Made by a program: the position numbers and the translations under genes. Positions 8,277 through 17,014 of a DNA stretch of 64,000 bases are shown here, one piece after another (within the stretch, counting starts at the first letter, position 1; the number at the start of each line of letters is the position of its first letter). Under the pieces are notes generated by a model. That model ran no database searches. It was given only the letters and a program-made list of their open reading frames with translations, and was not told the origin of the DNA. Source of the stretch: Ottowia flava (lineage in GTDB: Bacteria > Pseudomonadota > Gammaproteobacteria > Burkholderiales > Burkholderiaceae_C); NCBI RefSeq assembly GCF_008017535.1, contig NZ_VRUA01000007.1, forward strand, positions 62,001-126,000, given 5' to 3'.

Positions 8277-8789
8277 ATGCCAAGCTCCGAAAGATCTCCC
8301 GTTTCGTCCTTCGTGGACGACTACCTGCCTGCGCTGCTGGCGCTGGCCAGCCATTTCATTTCGGACGAGTTCCACCGTGTCGTGCTTGCGCAGGACCTGA
8401 CGGTGAACGAATGGCGCGTGCTGGCCTGTCTGGCCGATGGCAATCTCATGTCCACTGGCGAGCTGGCGCGGGTCTCGCTCACCACCCAGCCCACCGTCAC
8501 CCGGGTGATCGACCGGCTGGCGGCACGCGGCGAAGTGCGCCGCGTCGACGATGACAGCGACCGACGGCTGACGTTGGTGCAAATCACCCCGGCGGGTGCG
8601 CGCATCGTCAAGCGCCTCGCTGCCTTGGCACGTGAACACGAGGCACGGGTGCTGGCCCCCATGGGTCCGCAGCGCGCGGCCGACCTGAAGGACGCGCTGC
8701 GGCAGCTGGTGTCCGAACACGCCCCCGGGACCTTGTCGTCCGCGCTGCGCGCAGCGCCCCCCGGGCGCGGTCGACGGGCGCTTCGCTGA
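8277..8789 (+). CDS. MarR family transcriptional regulator
   Basis: 170 residues with a winged helix. LTVNEWRVLACLADGN, the recognition-helix stretch STGELARVSLTTQPTVTRVIDRL and the wing DDDSDRRLTLVQITPAG are all MarR-typical. The ATG at 8277 is preferred to an in-frame TTG at 8247. It is divergent from the ring-oxygenase/CoA-ligase operon and is its probable regulator, perhaps sensing the aromatic acid or its CoA thioester, as other MarR regulators of aromatic catabolism do. Confidence 0.9.
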   Translation: MPSSERSPVSSFVDDYLPALLALASHFISDEFHRVVLAQDLTVNEWRVLACLADGNLMSTGELARVSLTTQPTVTRVIDRLAARGEVRRVDDDSDRRLTLVQITPAGARIVKRLAALAREHEARVLAPMGPQRAADLKDALRQLVSEHAPGTLSSALRAAPPGRGRRALR

Positions 8790-8882
8790 CGCGCACACGC
8801 CACGCACTCTGGTTACGATAGGGCACCGCGCAAGCCGCGCCACCCGGCGAGGGGCGCTTCCCGGAAGTCGAGGAGAACCACC

Positions 8883-9224
8883 GTGCTCTACAAATTCAAG
8901 TCCCAGGCCACCGCCGACGTAATCATGCTGCGCGACAGCGCCGAAGAAATCCTGCGCATCGTGGGCAAGGACGCCGGCCCGACCGGCATCATCACCGTGG
9001 CCCAGATCCCAGGCGCCGTGGCCGCCTTGCGCGCCGAGATTCAGCGGCGCGAAACCGCAGCGCCCGGCCAGCATGCGCCCGACGATGTGGCCCAGCAGGT
9101 CAGTGGCGACGCGCCCGAACAGGCGTCTGACGAGCCGATCTCGCTGCGCCGCCGCGCGGCGCCTTTCATCGAGATGCTGGAGCGCAGCGCCGCCGACGGC
9201 AAAGACGTGGTCTGGGGCGTCTGA
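8883..9224 (+). CDS. DUF1840 domain-containing protein
   Basis: 113 residues. The opening MLYKFKSQATADVIMLRDSA, then EEILRIVGKD and the closing FIEMLERSAADGKDVVWGV match the small DUF1840 family, which is common in Burkholderiales and has no known function. A Shine-Dalgarno (GAGGAGA) lies just before the GTG/CTC boundary; the GTG at 8883 is used as start. It is cytoplasmic, with an Ala/Gln-rich linker in the middle, and appears monocistronic. Confidence 0.85.
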   Translation: MLYKFKSQATADVIMLRDSAEEILRIVGKDAGPTGIITVAQIPGAVAALRAEIQRRETAAPGQHAPDDVAQQVSGDAPEQASDEPISLRRRAAPFIEMLERSAADGKDVVWGV

Positions 9225-9308
9225 TCGACCCTTGAGGGCCGACTGGCTGGGAGGCCGGTCGGAGCGGGCCGCCTGCTCGCCCATCGACCGTTTTCAACGC
9301 TGCAACTG

Positions 9309-9374
9309 CTATGCTTTGAGTAGCTGCTCGCGCAATCGACTGTAGGGCTGCAGGCACTTTTTCTCTAAATTTTG
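9309..9374 (+). repeat. ~60-bp dispersed repeat, family 1, forward copy
   Basis: Contains GTAGCTGCTCGCGCAA and GTAGGGCTGCAGGC, the two core blocks of the family. It overlaps the last codons and stop of the minus-strand gene ending at 9365. Confidence 0.7.
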
Positions 9375-9757
9375 CCTATCGAGGGCGGCCCACCCATCAG
9401 CTGATCGACGACGGCCTGACAGGCCTCTCCCTCGCGGACACCCAGGGCCTCGGCCAAGGCGTTGGCGTGACCGACCACGCCATCGGCCAAGGTGCTGCGC
9501 GCTTCGCCAATGCGTGCGCTCGTGTGGAGCACCGCGCAGGCAGCGATGCCGTGGCCCTGCAGGAACGGCAACGCCGCCAGACCGGCCGCATCCAGGCCGA
9601 TGCCCGCATCGTTGAAGATCGCCAGCAGCGGGCGGGCCGCCAGCGCGTACTGCGCCGAACTGATGCCGCCATGCGAGCCGCTGACCGCCACACAGCCCGC
9701 GTCGGCGCCGGGCTGGAGCTCGGTGATGGAATCGACGACGCGCAGGGTGGGCCTCAT
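9365..9757 (-). CDS. Conserved hypothetical protein
   Basis: 130 residues, not recognised. It is Ala/Gly-rich with no signal peptide or membrane segment. Features are SGSHGGISSAQYALAARP (from about residue 26) followed by FNDAGIGLD, and a mid-region HTSARIGEARSTLADGVV. The Gly-rich loop and conserved-looking small residues suggest an enzyme-like alpha/beta fold, perhaps related to ligand-binding domains; this is weak. It lies downstream of the Bug gene but beyond that gene's terminator. Its last codons and stop are supplied by a dispersed repeat, so the C-terminus may have been altered. Confidence 0.65.
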   Translation of the reverse strand: MRPTLRVVDSITELQPGADAGCVAVSGSHGGISSAQYALAARPLLAIFNDAGIGLDAAGLAALPFLQGHGIAACAVLHTSARIGEARSTLADGVVGHANALAEALGVREGEACQAVVDQLMGGPPSIGKI

Positions 9758-9769
9758 GGCGCGTGACGA

Positions 9770-9811
9770 TAGCAAAAAGAAAGCCGCGCGAGGCGGACGC
9801 ACTCGCGCGGC
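9770..9811 (-). terminator. Rho-independent terminator of the Bug gene
   Basis: Perfect 10-bp stem GCCGCGCGAG (9783-9792) / CTCGCGCGGC (9802-9811) with a 9-nt loop. On the minus strand it is followed by a T-rich run. It lies 24 bp past the stop of the tripartite-type binding protein gene. Confidence 0.85.
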
Positions 9812-9834
9812 GATCGGGTGAGCGACGCGGTCGA

Positions 9835-10824
9835 TCAGTCGGCGTACTGGCCGGCGGACTTGATCACCGGGCCCCACTTGGCCACTTCCGACAGCACGAA
9901 TTTCTTGTGCTCTGCCGAGTTGGCCCGCGCATCGTTGACCACGATCGCGCCCAGGCTTTCCTCGCTCTTGACGAACTGCGGGTCCTTCAGGGCGACCTTC
10001 AGCGCGTCGTTGATCGTCTTGACCACGGCGGCCGGCGTGCCCTTGGGCGCGTACAGGCCGTGCCAGATCGACACGTTGAAGCCCTTCAGACCGGCTTCGT
10101 CCAGCGTCGGCAGGTCTTTGTAGACGGCGGGCTGCGTCAGGCGCTTGGGCGTGGTGACGGCGTAAGCCTTGATCTTCTTGGCCTCGACCTGGCTGGTGGT
10201 GTTGGTGGTCTGGTCGCACATGATGTCGACCTGGCCGCCCATCAGGTCGGTCATGGCGGGCGCCGTGCCCTTGTACGGCACGGTCGTCATTTCGGTCTTG
10301 AGCGCCTGCTGGAACATCAGGCCGCACAGGTGCGAGGCCGAACCCAGGCCCGCGTTGGCCAGGTTGATCTTGCCCTTGTTCTGGGCGATCCAGTCGGCCA
10401 GTTCCTTGTAGTTGTTGGCGGGCAGGGTCGGCTTGCCCACCACCACCATCGGCACCTCGTTGATCAGGCCAGCGAACTCGAATTCGTCCACCACGTAAGG
10501 CAGCTTGCGGTACAGGGCCGGCGTGGTGGCCATGCCGACGTGCGTCACCAGCAGGGTGTAGCCGTCGGGCTGGGCGCGGAAGGCCTTGGCGGTGCCGATG
10601 GAGCTGCCGGCGCCGGCAGCGTTGTCGACCACGATGGTCGCGCCATTCAGCGGCTTGCGCAGCGCCTCGGCCAGGTCGCGCGCGACCTTGTCGGTGGGGC
10701 CGCCAGCGGCGAACGGCACGATGATGGTGATGGTCTTGCCAGCTGCCGGGAACGACTGGGCCTGGGCGCCCAGCGCCAGAACGGCGGCGCCGGCGGCCAT
10801 GGATAGCTTGAACAGTGCGGACAT
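9835..10824 (-). CDS. Bug family (TctC-type) extracytoplasmic solute-binding protein
   Basis: 329 residues. The cleavable signal peptide is MSALFKLSMAAGAAVLALG followed by AQAQ. The mature part has the hallmarks of the family: ITIIVPFAAGGPTD, VVDNAAGAGSSIGT, DGYTLLVTHVG, VPYKGTAPAMTDLMGGQVD and a C-terminal KWGPVIKSAGQYAD. These periplasmic proteins bind carboxylates for tripartite tricarboxylate transporters, but most are orphans, as here (no TctA/TctB nearby). It is monocistronic with its own terminator. Confidence 0.93.
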   Translation of the reverse strand: MSALFKLSMAAGAAVLALGAQAQSFPAAGKTITIIVPFAAGGPTDKVARDLAEALRKPLNGATIVVDNAAGAGSSIGTAKAFRAQPDGYTLLVTHVGMATTPALYRKLPYVVDEFEFAGLINEVPMVVVGKPTLPANNYKELADWIAQNKGKINLANAGLGSASHLCGLMFQQALKTEMTTVPYKGTAPAMTDLMGGQVDIMCDQTTNTTSQVEAKKIKAYAVTTPKRLTQPAVYKDLPTLDEAGLKGFNVSIWHGLYAPKGTPAAVVKTINDALKVALKDPQFVKSEESLGAIVVNDARANSAEHKKFVLSEVAKWGPVIKSAGQYAD

Positions 10825-11005
10825 CGAATACTCCTGTGAAGCGTTGAAATCGGAAAAACGGTCGATCCTACCCAGTCACAACGCGCTGACCATCCGGGCA
10901 TCTACGGGGAAAACACCGATTTTTCGGCGGATTCGCCATCTTCAATGGCTTTGTTGACGCAAAACAAGTCTGCGCCGGTACCGACCGCGCCGCATTGCGG
11001 CGCCG

Positions 11006-12259
11006 TCATTCGTAACTGCGCGCGTCCTCGATCACCTTGCCGTCGTTCGGCAGGCTGCCGAGGGAGACCACTTCGACATCGCCGCGCAGCTTGGTGACGT
11101 CGCGAATGGCGTCGCCCACACGCTGGGCCAGGCCCTCTGCCGCGGCCGATTCGACGCGCAGGGTCATCCTATCGTCCGCCATGGCGCCGCTCACCACCAG
11201 GCGCGCACGCGCGATCTCCGGGAAGCGCTTGACGATTTCGGCCACTTGGCCCGGGTGCACGAACATGCCCCGGATCTTGGTGGTCTGGTCGGCACGTCCC
11301 ATCCAACCCTTGATGCGGGTATTGGTGCGGCCCGTGGGGCAGGCGCCCGGCAGAATGGCCGACAGGTCGCCGGTGCCGAAGCGGATCAGCGGGTAGTCGG
11401 GGTTGAACACGGTGACGACCACCTCGCCTACCTCGCCCTCGGGCAGCACGTCGCCGGTACCGGGGCGCACGATCTCGACCAGCACGCCTTCGTCCAGCAC
11501 CAGGCCTTCGCGCGCAGCGGTTTCGTAGGCGATCAGGCCGACGTCGGCGGTGGCGTAGCTCTGGAAGGCGGCCACGCCGCGCTCGGCGAACCAGTCGCGC
11601 AGCGAGGGCGGGCAGGCTTCACCACTCACCATGGCCTTGCTCAGGCTGCGCACATCGGCGCCGGCCTCAGCGGCTTTTTCCAGCAGGATGCGCAGGAAGC
11701 TGGGCGTGCCCATGTAGCCCGCGGGACGCAGTTCGGCGATGGCCTGCAACTGCTGTTCGGTCTGGCCGGTGCCGGCCGGGAACACGGTGCAGCCGACGGC
11801 GCGCGCGCCGCTTTCCATGATGAAGGCGCCGGGCGTCATGTGGTAGCTGAAGGCGTTGTGCGCCAGCTCGCCCGCGCGAAAGCCGGCCGCAAACAGCGCG
11901 CGCCCGGTGCGCCAGTAGTCGGCGGCGACGCCTTCGGGTTCGTAGATCGGGCCGGGGCTGGCGAACACGCGCTGCATCAGCGCGCCGTAGGTGGTCGTGG
12001 CGAAGCCGCCGAACGCATCTTTGCCCGCGGCGCGGCTGGCCTGCTGGCGCGCCAGCAATTCGCTCTTGCGCGTGACCGGCAGCCGCGCCAGCGCGGCGCC
12101 CGTGGTCACGGCGCCCGCATCCACGCCCTGCAGGATCTGCGCGAACGCCGGGCTGTGCTGCTGGGCGCGCGCAATGTGGGCGGGCAGCGCCGCCAGCAGC
12201 GCAGCGTCGCGTTCGGCGGGCGCGCGCGTTTCAAGGGCGTCAAAAAACTCTGCACTCAT
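11006..12259 (-). CDS. Phenylacetate-CoA ligase (PaaK)-like AMP-forming ligase
   Basis: 417 residues of the PaaK branch of adenylate-forming ligases. It shows FGTGDLSAI near residue 300, the hinge GWMGRADQTTKIRGMFVHPGQV and a C-terminal Lys in NDGKVIEDARS. The usual Ser/Thr-rich P-loop is not clear; FPAGTGQTEQQL is the nearest. It is the last gene of the liv-type operon, separated from livF by two repeat elements. It probably activates the aromatic or aliphatic acid that the transporter brings in. Confidence 0.85.
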   Translation of the reverse strand: MSAEFFDALETRAPAERDAALLAALPAHIARAQQHSPAFAQILQGVDAGAVTTGAALARLPVTRKSELLARQQASRAAGKDAFGGFATTTYGALMQRVFASPGPIYEPEGVAADYWRTGRALFAAGFRAGELAHNAFSYHMTPGAFIMESGARAVGCTVFPAGTGQTEQQLQAIAELRPAGYMGTPSFLRILLEKAAEAGADVRSLSKAMVSGEACPPSLRDWFAERGVAAFQSYATADVGLIAYETAAREGLVLDEGVLVEIVRPGTGDVLPEGEVGEVVVTVFNPDYPLIRFGTGDLSAILPGACPTGRTNTRIKGWMGRADQTTKIRGMFVHPGQVAEIVKRFPEIARARLVVSGAMADDRMTLRVESAAAEGLAQRVGDAIRDVTKLRGDVEVVSLGSLPNDGKVIEDARSYE

Positions 12260-12284
12260 GACACATGCACCTTGTCGATTACTC

Positions 12285-12347
12285 TTGATTTGATAGCTGT
12301 CCGCGCTTATTGCACTAGGGCCAGAACAATAAAAGACTTCAAATCAG
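12285..12347 (+). repeat. ~60-bp dispersed repeat, family 1, forward copy
   Basis: TTGATTTGATAGCTG followed by CCGCGCTTATTGCACTAGGG; the 3' half has diverged. It lies just upstream of the PaaK-like gene, within the liv operon. Confidence 0.65.
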
Positions 12348-12359
12348 GCTACCGCCCGA

Positions 12360-12484
12360 CGCACCCACCCCGCCAGCAAACGCCGTGCGCGGACCTGCGC
12401 CGCGCACTGGCGCTGTCCCTCCTCCCGAAGCGCGCAGCGCGAAGAGAGAGGAGGGAAGGCGCCGCAGGCGCCTCAGGGAGGTGG
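12360..12484. repeat. ~115-bp repeat, family 2, copy 1 (hairpin)
   Basis: Closely resembles 17015-17129: both contain CGCCGTG-GCGGACCTGCGCCGC, then CTCCCGAAGCGCGCAGCGCG and an AG-rich block. The arms CCCTCCTC (12417-12424) and GAGGAGGG (12448-12455) can pair. It sits between livF and the PaaK-like ligase gene. Confidence 0.8.
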
Positions 12485-12490
12485 ACCGAA

Positions 12491-13339
12491 TCACGCCAAC
12501 CAGCGCTTGCGGCGCTTGTAGCTCTTGACGTCCTTGAAGCTCTTGCGCTCGCCGCCGCCTACGCCCAGATAGAACTCCTTGACATCCTCGTTGCTGGCCA
12601 GATCGCTGGCGCGCCCGTCCATCACGATGCGGCCGCTTTCCATGATGTAGCCATAGTCGGCGTACTTCAGCGCCATGTTGGTGTTCTGCTCGGCCAGCAG
12701 GAAGGTGACCTTTTCCTTTTGGTTCAGGTCCTTGACGATGTTGAACACCTCTTCCACGATCTGCGGCGCCAGGCCCATCGAGGGCTCGTCCAGCAGCACC
12801 ATGTTCGGGTTGGTCATGATCGCCCGGCCAATGGCGCACATCTGCTGCTCGCCGCCCGAGGTGTAGGCCGCCTGGCTGGTGCGGCGCGTCTTCAGGCGGG
12901 GGAAATAGTTGTAGACCTTTTCCAGGTTCGCCGCGATCTCGCCGCGGTCGCTGCGCGTGTAGGCGCCGGTCATCAGGTTTTCCTCGATGGTCAGGTGCGC
13001 AAAGCAGTGGCGCCCCTCCATCACCTGCACCACGCCGCGTTTGACCAGGTCGGCGGGACTCAGGTTTTCGATGCGCTCGCCCTTGTACTCGATGGTGCCT
13101 TTGGTGACTTCGCCGCGCTCGCCCTTGAGCAGGTTAGACACCGCGCGCAGCGTGGTCGTCTTGCCGGCGCCGTTGCCGCCCAGGATGGCGACGATGCCGC
13201 CTTCGGGCACGCTAAGCGAGACGCCCTTGAGCACCAGGATGACGTGGTTGTAGATCACCTCGATGCCGTTGACCACGAGCAGCGGCGCACCGGCGGCGGG
13301 CGTTGAAGGGGCAGCGAGGGCGGGTTCGTCGGTCGTCAT
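12491..13339 (-). CDS. livF: Branched-chain amino acid-type ABC transporter ATP-binding protein (LivF)
   Basis: 282 residues. Walker A is GGNGAGKTT, the Q-loop region VVQVMEGRHCF, the signature TSGGEQQMCAIGRA and Walker B MVLLDEPSMGLAP. It is one of the two ATPases energising the importer. The start at 13339 is preferred to 13399, which lies in the hairpin-containing gap. The basic C-terminal tail (KSYKRRKRW) is slightly longer than in E. coli LivF. With the flanking ligases, the transported substrate may be an aromatic or fatty acid and not an amino acid. Confidence 0.92.
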   Translation of the reverse strand: MTTDEPALAAPSTPAAGAPLLVVNGIEVIYNHVILVLKGVSLSVPEGGIVAILGGNGAGKTTTLRAVSNLLKGERGEVTKGTIEYKGERIENLSPADLVKRGVVQVMEGRHCFAHLTIEENLMTGAYTRSDRGEIAANLEKVYNYFPRLKTRRTSQAAYTSGGEQQMCAIGRAIMTNPNMVLLDEPSMGLAPQIVEEVFNIVKDLNQKEKVTFLLAEQNTNMALKYADYGYIMESGRIVMDGRASDLASNEDVKEFYLGVGGGERKSFKDVKSYKRRKRWLA

Positions 13340-13385
13340 GCGGGCTCCGTGGGGCCGGGCGTAAATCTCGAATCTGGCGCGGGGG

Positions 13386-13414
13386 CGACGTGGCGCCAAT
13401 GCGACGCCACGTCG
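13386..13414. terminator. Intercistronic hairpin between livK and livF homologues
   Basis: Perfect 10-bp stem CGACGTGGCG (13386-13395) / CGCCACGTCG (13405-13414) with a 9-nt loop and no T-run. It more likely stabilises the abundant upstream livK transcript or attenuates transcription than terminates it fully. Confidence 0.5.
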
Positions 13415-13457
13415 TGCGGCGCGGGGACCACTAGGCCACCCGCGCCGGTCACCTGCA

Positions 13458-14756
13458 TCAGTTGCAGGTGCGCACCTTCACGTTCTTCTCTTTGGCGTAC
13501 TTGTCACCGTACTCCTTGACCAGCGGGTCGACCATGGACTTGTCGGCCTGGTACCAGTCGGAGACCACCTTGAACTTGCTGCCGTCCCACTGCGCGATGC
13601 GCGCCCAATCGGTGCCCAGGTGGTTGTCGCAGCTGGTCTTGATGGGGCGGATGATCTTGCCGAAGCCCAGCTCGTTCAGGCGCTCCTGCGTCAGGTTCAG
13701 GTTCTCCAGGCCCCAGCGCACCTGCTCGGGCGTCATGACCTTGCCCTTGCCGTACTTCTCCTGCGCGGTGCGGATGGCTTCGACCTGCAGCATCGAGATC
13801 ATCATGCCGCGCGTGTGCGCGATCTGGCCCAGCTCCTTGGCGTCCTTGGCCGTGCCCTGGCCCTTGTCGTAGACCTGGGCCTTGACTTCGTCGTGCACCT
13901 TGTCGCGGTCGGCGGAGTTGTGGATGGTGACGGTGTTGTAGCCCTTGGCACCCGCGCCAATGTCCTTGACGTCGTGGTCGGAGCCGGCCCACCACACGGC
14001 GTAGATCTTCTCGCGCGGGTAGTTGGTGGCCTGCGCCTCGCGCACGGCGGCGGGCGTCATCACGCCGGCCGACCACAGCAGCACGTAGTCGGGGCGGTTC
14101 TGGCGAATCTGCAGCCAGGTGGACTTTTGTTCCACGCCGGGCGCGGTCACGGGCAGCTTGATCAGCTCAAAACCGTCTTTGGCGGCGCGCTTTTCCAGCA
14201 GCGGGATGGGCTCCTTGCCGTAGGGCGAGTCGTGGTAGACCAGCGCGATTTTCTTTCCCTTGAGGTTGCCTTTTTCCTTCTTCAGGATGTCCTGAATCAT
14301 CGAATCGGCGGCGGTCCAGTAGTTGCCCAGCATGGGGAAGTTCCACTCGAACACGCGGCCATCGGCCGACTGCGACAGGCCGTAGCCCATGGTCACCAGC
14401 GGCATCTTGTCGCCAGGCGCCTTGTCGGTCACGGCGAAGGTGATGCCGGTCGATTGCGGGTCAAAGCCGGCAGCACCGCCGCCCTTGCCCTTCAAGCGCT
14501 CGTAGCATTCGACACCCTTGGCGGTGTCGTACGCCGTCTCGCATTCTTCGTACGAAATCTTCACGCCGTTGACGCCGCCCTTGGCGTTGACCAGCTTCAG
14601 GTAGTCCTGCTTGCCGTCGGCCCATGGGATGCCCAGCGGGGCAAATTGACCGGTGCGGTACACCAGCAGCGGCACAAACTGTTCCTGCGCCTGCGCCATC
14701 GGCGCGAACGCACCCGCGAAGGCCGCGGTAGCCAGGGCAATGCACTTGAGTTTCAT
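13458..14756 (-). CDS. Liv-type ABC transporter substrate-binding protein
   Basis: 432 residues. The signal peptide is MKLKCIALATAAFAGAFAPM with cleavage after AQA. The mature protein has the type-I periplasmic-binding fold (TGQFAPLGIPWADGKQDYLKLVNAKGGVNGVK, then KIALVYHDSPYGKEPIP). Such proteins in liv operons beside acyl-CoA ligases often bind carboxylic acids; the ligand is unknown here. The start at 14756 lies right at the signal peptide; the longer ORF to 14918 reads through the intergenic gap. It is in the operon between livM and livF. Confidence 0.92.
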   Translation of the reverse strand: MKLKCIALATAAFAGAFAPMAQAQEQFVPLLVYRTGQFAPLGIPWADGKQDYLKLVNAKGGVNGVKISYEECETAYDTAKGVECYERLKGKGGGAAGFDPQSTGITFAVTDKAPGDKMPLVTMGYGLSQSADGRVFEWNFPMLGNYWTAADSMIQDILKKEKGNLKGKKIALVYHDSPYGKEPIPLLEKRAAKDGFELIKLPVTAPGVEQKSTWLQIRQNRPDYVLLWSAGVMTPAAVREAQATNYPREKIYAVWWAGSDHDVKDIGAGAKGYNTVTIHNSADRDKVHDEVKAQVYDKGQGTAKDAKELGQIAHTRGMMISMLQVEAIRTAQEKYGKGKVMTPEQVRWGLENLNLTQERLNELGFGKIIRPIKTSCDNHLGTDWARIAQWDGSKFKVVSDWYQADKSMVDPLVKEYGDKYAKEKNVKVRTCN

Positions 14757-14853
14757 GGTTTGTCTCCTTGGGTTTCGACGGGTGGTGAATGACAGGGAAG
14801 GAAAGGATTCAACGTGACGAGCGAGGGCGCGGGCGTCAGGGTTAGTGCGGTGT

Positions 14854-15918
14854 TCAGTGCGGGAAAGGCCACATGCGCAGCTTCTGGCGCGCGGTGGACC
14901 ACAGCCGCGCCAGGCCATGCGGCTCGACGATCAGGAAGAACACGATCAGCGCACCGAAGATCATGTGTTCCAGGTAGGTGGCCGTCGCCGTGGACAGCGG
15001 CAGGCCCAGCCAGTGCGGCACGTAGTTCAGCAGCAGTGGCAGCAGCACGAAGAAGGCGGCACCAAAGATGCTGCCGACGATGGAGCCCAGGCCGCCGATG
15101 ATGATCATGAACAGCAGCTGGAACGAGCGGTCGATGCTGAACGCCGCCGGCTCCCACGCGCCCAGGTGCACGAAGGCCCACAGCGCGCCAGCGACGCCGA
15201 CGATGAAGCTGCTGACCCCGAAGGCGCTGAGCTTGGCGTACATCGGGCGGATGCCGATGACCGCGGCCGCCACGTCCATGTCGCGGATGGCCATCCATTC
15301 GCGGCCGATGGCGCTGCGCACCAGGTTTTTCGCACCCAGGCCGATCACGCACAGGATCGACAGGCACAGCAGGTACTTTTCCATCGGCGTGTCGATCTGC
15401 CACCCGGCGATCGACAGGGGGCCGGCGCTGACCGAACCGGACGACGAGTCGTTGGTGACCCACTTGGCACGGCTGGTCAGCCAGTCCATGAAGAACTGCG
15501 CCGCCAGCGTGGCCACCGCCAGGTACAAGCCGCGGATGCGCAGGCTGGGCAGCCCGAACACCATGCCGAACACCATGGCCACCAGACCGCCGCCCAGCAG
15601 CGACACCAGCAGCGGCATGCCTTCAAAGCGCACCTGCAGGTTGTAGGCGGCGTAGGCGCCCACGGCCATGAAGGCGCCCGTGCCCAGCGAGATCTGGCCG
15701 CAGTAGCCGACCAGGATGTTCAGCCCCAGCGCGCCCAGCGACATGATCAGAAACGGGATCAGCACCGCCTGGTAGGTGTAGTCGCTGGCGAACAGCGGCA
15801 CAACCAGAAACGCCGCCGCGATGATCAGCAGCACGGCCACCCGGTCCTGCGCGATGGCGAAGATCTGCTGGTCGGCGCGGTAGCTCGTCTTGAACTGGCC
15901 GTTTTCGCGGTAGAACAT
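14854..15918 (-). CDS. livM: Branched-chain amino acid-type ABC transporter permease (LivM)
   Basis: 354 residues with about 9-10 hydrophobic segments, starting at VAVLLIIAAAFLVVPLF. It has the LivM-typical LGLNILVGYCGQISLGTGAFMAVGAYAAY and the cytoplasmic loop REWMAIRDMDVAAAVIGI, which docks to the ATPases. It forms the inner-membrane channel with LivH. Confidence 0.92.
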   Translation of the reverse strand: MFYRENGQFKTSYRADQQIFAIAQDRVAVLLIIAAAFLVVPLFASDYTYQAVLIPFLIMSLGALGLNILVGYCGQISLGTGAFMAVGAYAAYNLQVRFEGMPLLVSLLGGGLVAMVFGMVFGLPSLRIRGLYLAVATLAAQFFMDWLTSRAKWVTNDSSSGSVSAGPLSIAGWQIDTPMEKYLLCLSILCVIGLGAKNLVRSAIGREWMAIRDMDVAAAVIGIRPMYAKLSAFGVSSFIVGVAGALWAFVHLGAWEPAAFSIDRSFQLLFMIIIGGLGSIVGSIFGAAFFVLLPLLLNYVPHWLGLPLSTATATYLEHMIFGALIVFFLIVEPHGLARLWSTARQKLRMWPFPH

Positions 15919-15929
15919 GTCGTTTCAGC

Positions 15930-15991
15930 TAAAAATCAAGGGTTGGTCGGTGCTGGGCAATCGCAGGCAGCTATGAAATCAATAGCTCAAA
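15930..15991 (-). repeat. ~60-bp dispersed repeat, family 1, reverse copy (diverged)
   Basis: Read on the minus strand it gives TTTCATAGCTGCCTGCGATT, then a loosely matching 3' half. It lies in the livH-livM gap and overlaps the livH stop codon. Confidence 0.5.
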
Positions 15992-16916
15992 CGCGGTCGA
16001 TGATCTTTTCACCGAACAAACCCTGCGGACGCACCAGCAGCAGACACAGCGCCAGGCCGTAGGCGAACCAGGTCTCGATGCCGCCACCGACCAAGGGGCC
16101 AAGGTAGACCTCGGACAGCTTCTCGCCCACGCCGATGATCAGGCCGCCGATGATGGCGCCGGGCAGCGATGTCAGCCCGCCCAAAATCACCACCGGCAGC
16201 GCCTTGAGCGCGACCAGCGACAGCGAGAACTGCACGCCGAGCTTGCTGCCCCAGATGATGCCGACCACCAGCGCCACCACACCGGCCACCGACCACACGA
16301 TGACCCACATGCGCGACAGCGGAATGCCGATCGACTGCGCCGCCTGGTGGTCGTCGGCCACCGCGCGCAGCGCGCGGCCGGTGCGGGTGAACTGGAAGAA
16401 CGCCGTCAGCGCGGCGACCAGCGCCGCCGCAATGCCGGCCGCGTACAGGTCTTCCTGGCTGACCAGCACACCGCCGTCGAACAGGTTGTTCAGGATGAAG
16501 ATCGGGTCCTTGGGCATGCCCACGTCGATCTTGTAGACCGCGCTGCCGAACACCAGCGGACCAAAGCCGTCCAGCAAATACGCGATGCCCAGCGTGGCCA
16601 TCAGCAGCGTGATCGGCTCCTGATTCACCAGATGGCGCAACGCCAGCCGCTCGATCAACCAAGCCACGCCGACCATGATGGCGATGCTGACGGCGATGGC
16701 CAGCGCCACCGTCACCGCGCCGGGCTCCATATTCAGCCAGCCCGGAATCCATTCCGAAAAGCGCGCCATCGCCAGCGCCGCGAACAGCACCATCGCACCC
16801 TGCGCAAAGTTGAACACCCCCGAGGCCTTGAAGATCAGCACGAAGCCCAGCGCCACCAGCGCGTAGAGCATCCCGGTCATCAGCCCACCCAGCAGGGTTT
16901 CCAGAAAAAATCCCAT
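15987..16916 (-). CDS. livH: Branched-chain amino acid-type ABC transporter permease (LivH)
   Basis: 309 residues and about eight membrane segments. The N-terminus MGFFLETLLGGLMTGMLYALVALGFVLIFKASGVFNFAQGAM is characteristic of LivH, as is RALRAVADDHQAAQSIGIPL in the cytoplasmic coupling loop. It pairs with LivM. The gap to livG upstream is long (214 bp) because a family-2 repeat lies in it. Confidence 0.92.
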   Translation of the reverse strand: MGFFLETLLGGLMTGMLYALVALGFVLIFKASGVFNFAQGAMVLFAALAMARFSEWIPGWLNMEPGAVTVALAIAVSIAIMVGVAWLIERLALRHLVNQEPITLLMATLGIAYLLDGFGPLVFGSAVYKIDVGMPKDPIFILNNLFDGGVLVSQEDLYAAGIAAALVAALTAFFQFTRTGRALRAVADDHQAAQSIGIPLSRMWVIVWSVAGVVALVVGIIWGSKLGVQFSLSLVALKALPVVILGGLTSLPGAIIGGLIIGVGEKLSEVYLGPLVGGGIETWFAYGLALCLLLVRPQGLFGEKIIDRV

Positions 16917-17014
16917 TCAGATCACCTGCTCTTGTTGTTCCAGGCGCGCGCGAAGCGCCGTGAAAGCCCCCACACGTCTGCATGTCCCGCAACCCGTGGC
17001 CGCGCCAGCCGGCC

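Noticed and set aside
9365-10327. Single long minus-strand frame joining the unknown gene and part of the Bug gene
   Set aside because: The N-terminal part is out of frame with the Bug protein and crosses a strong terminator; the gene starts at 9757.
11246-13306. 686-codon plus-strand frame across PaaK-like and livF genes
   Set aside because: It runs across two real genes and the repeats between them in antisense; composition is typical of shadow frames.
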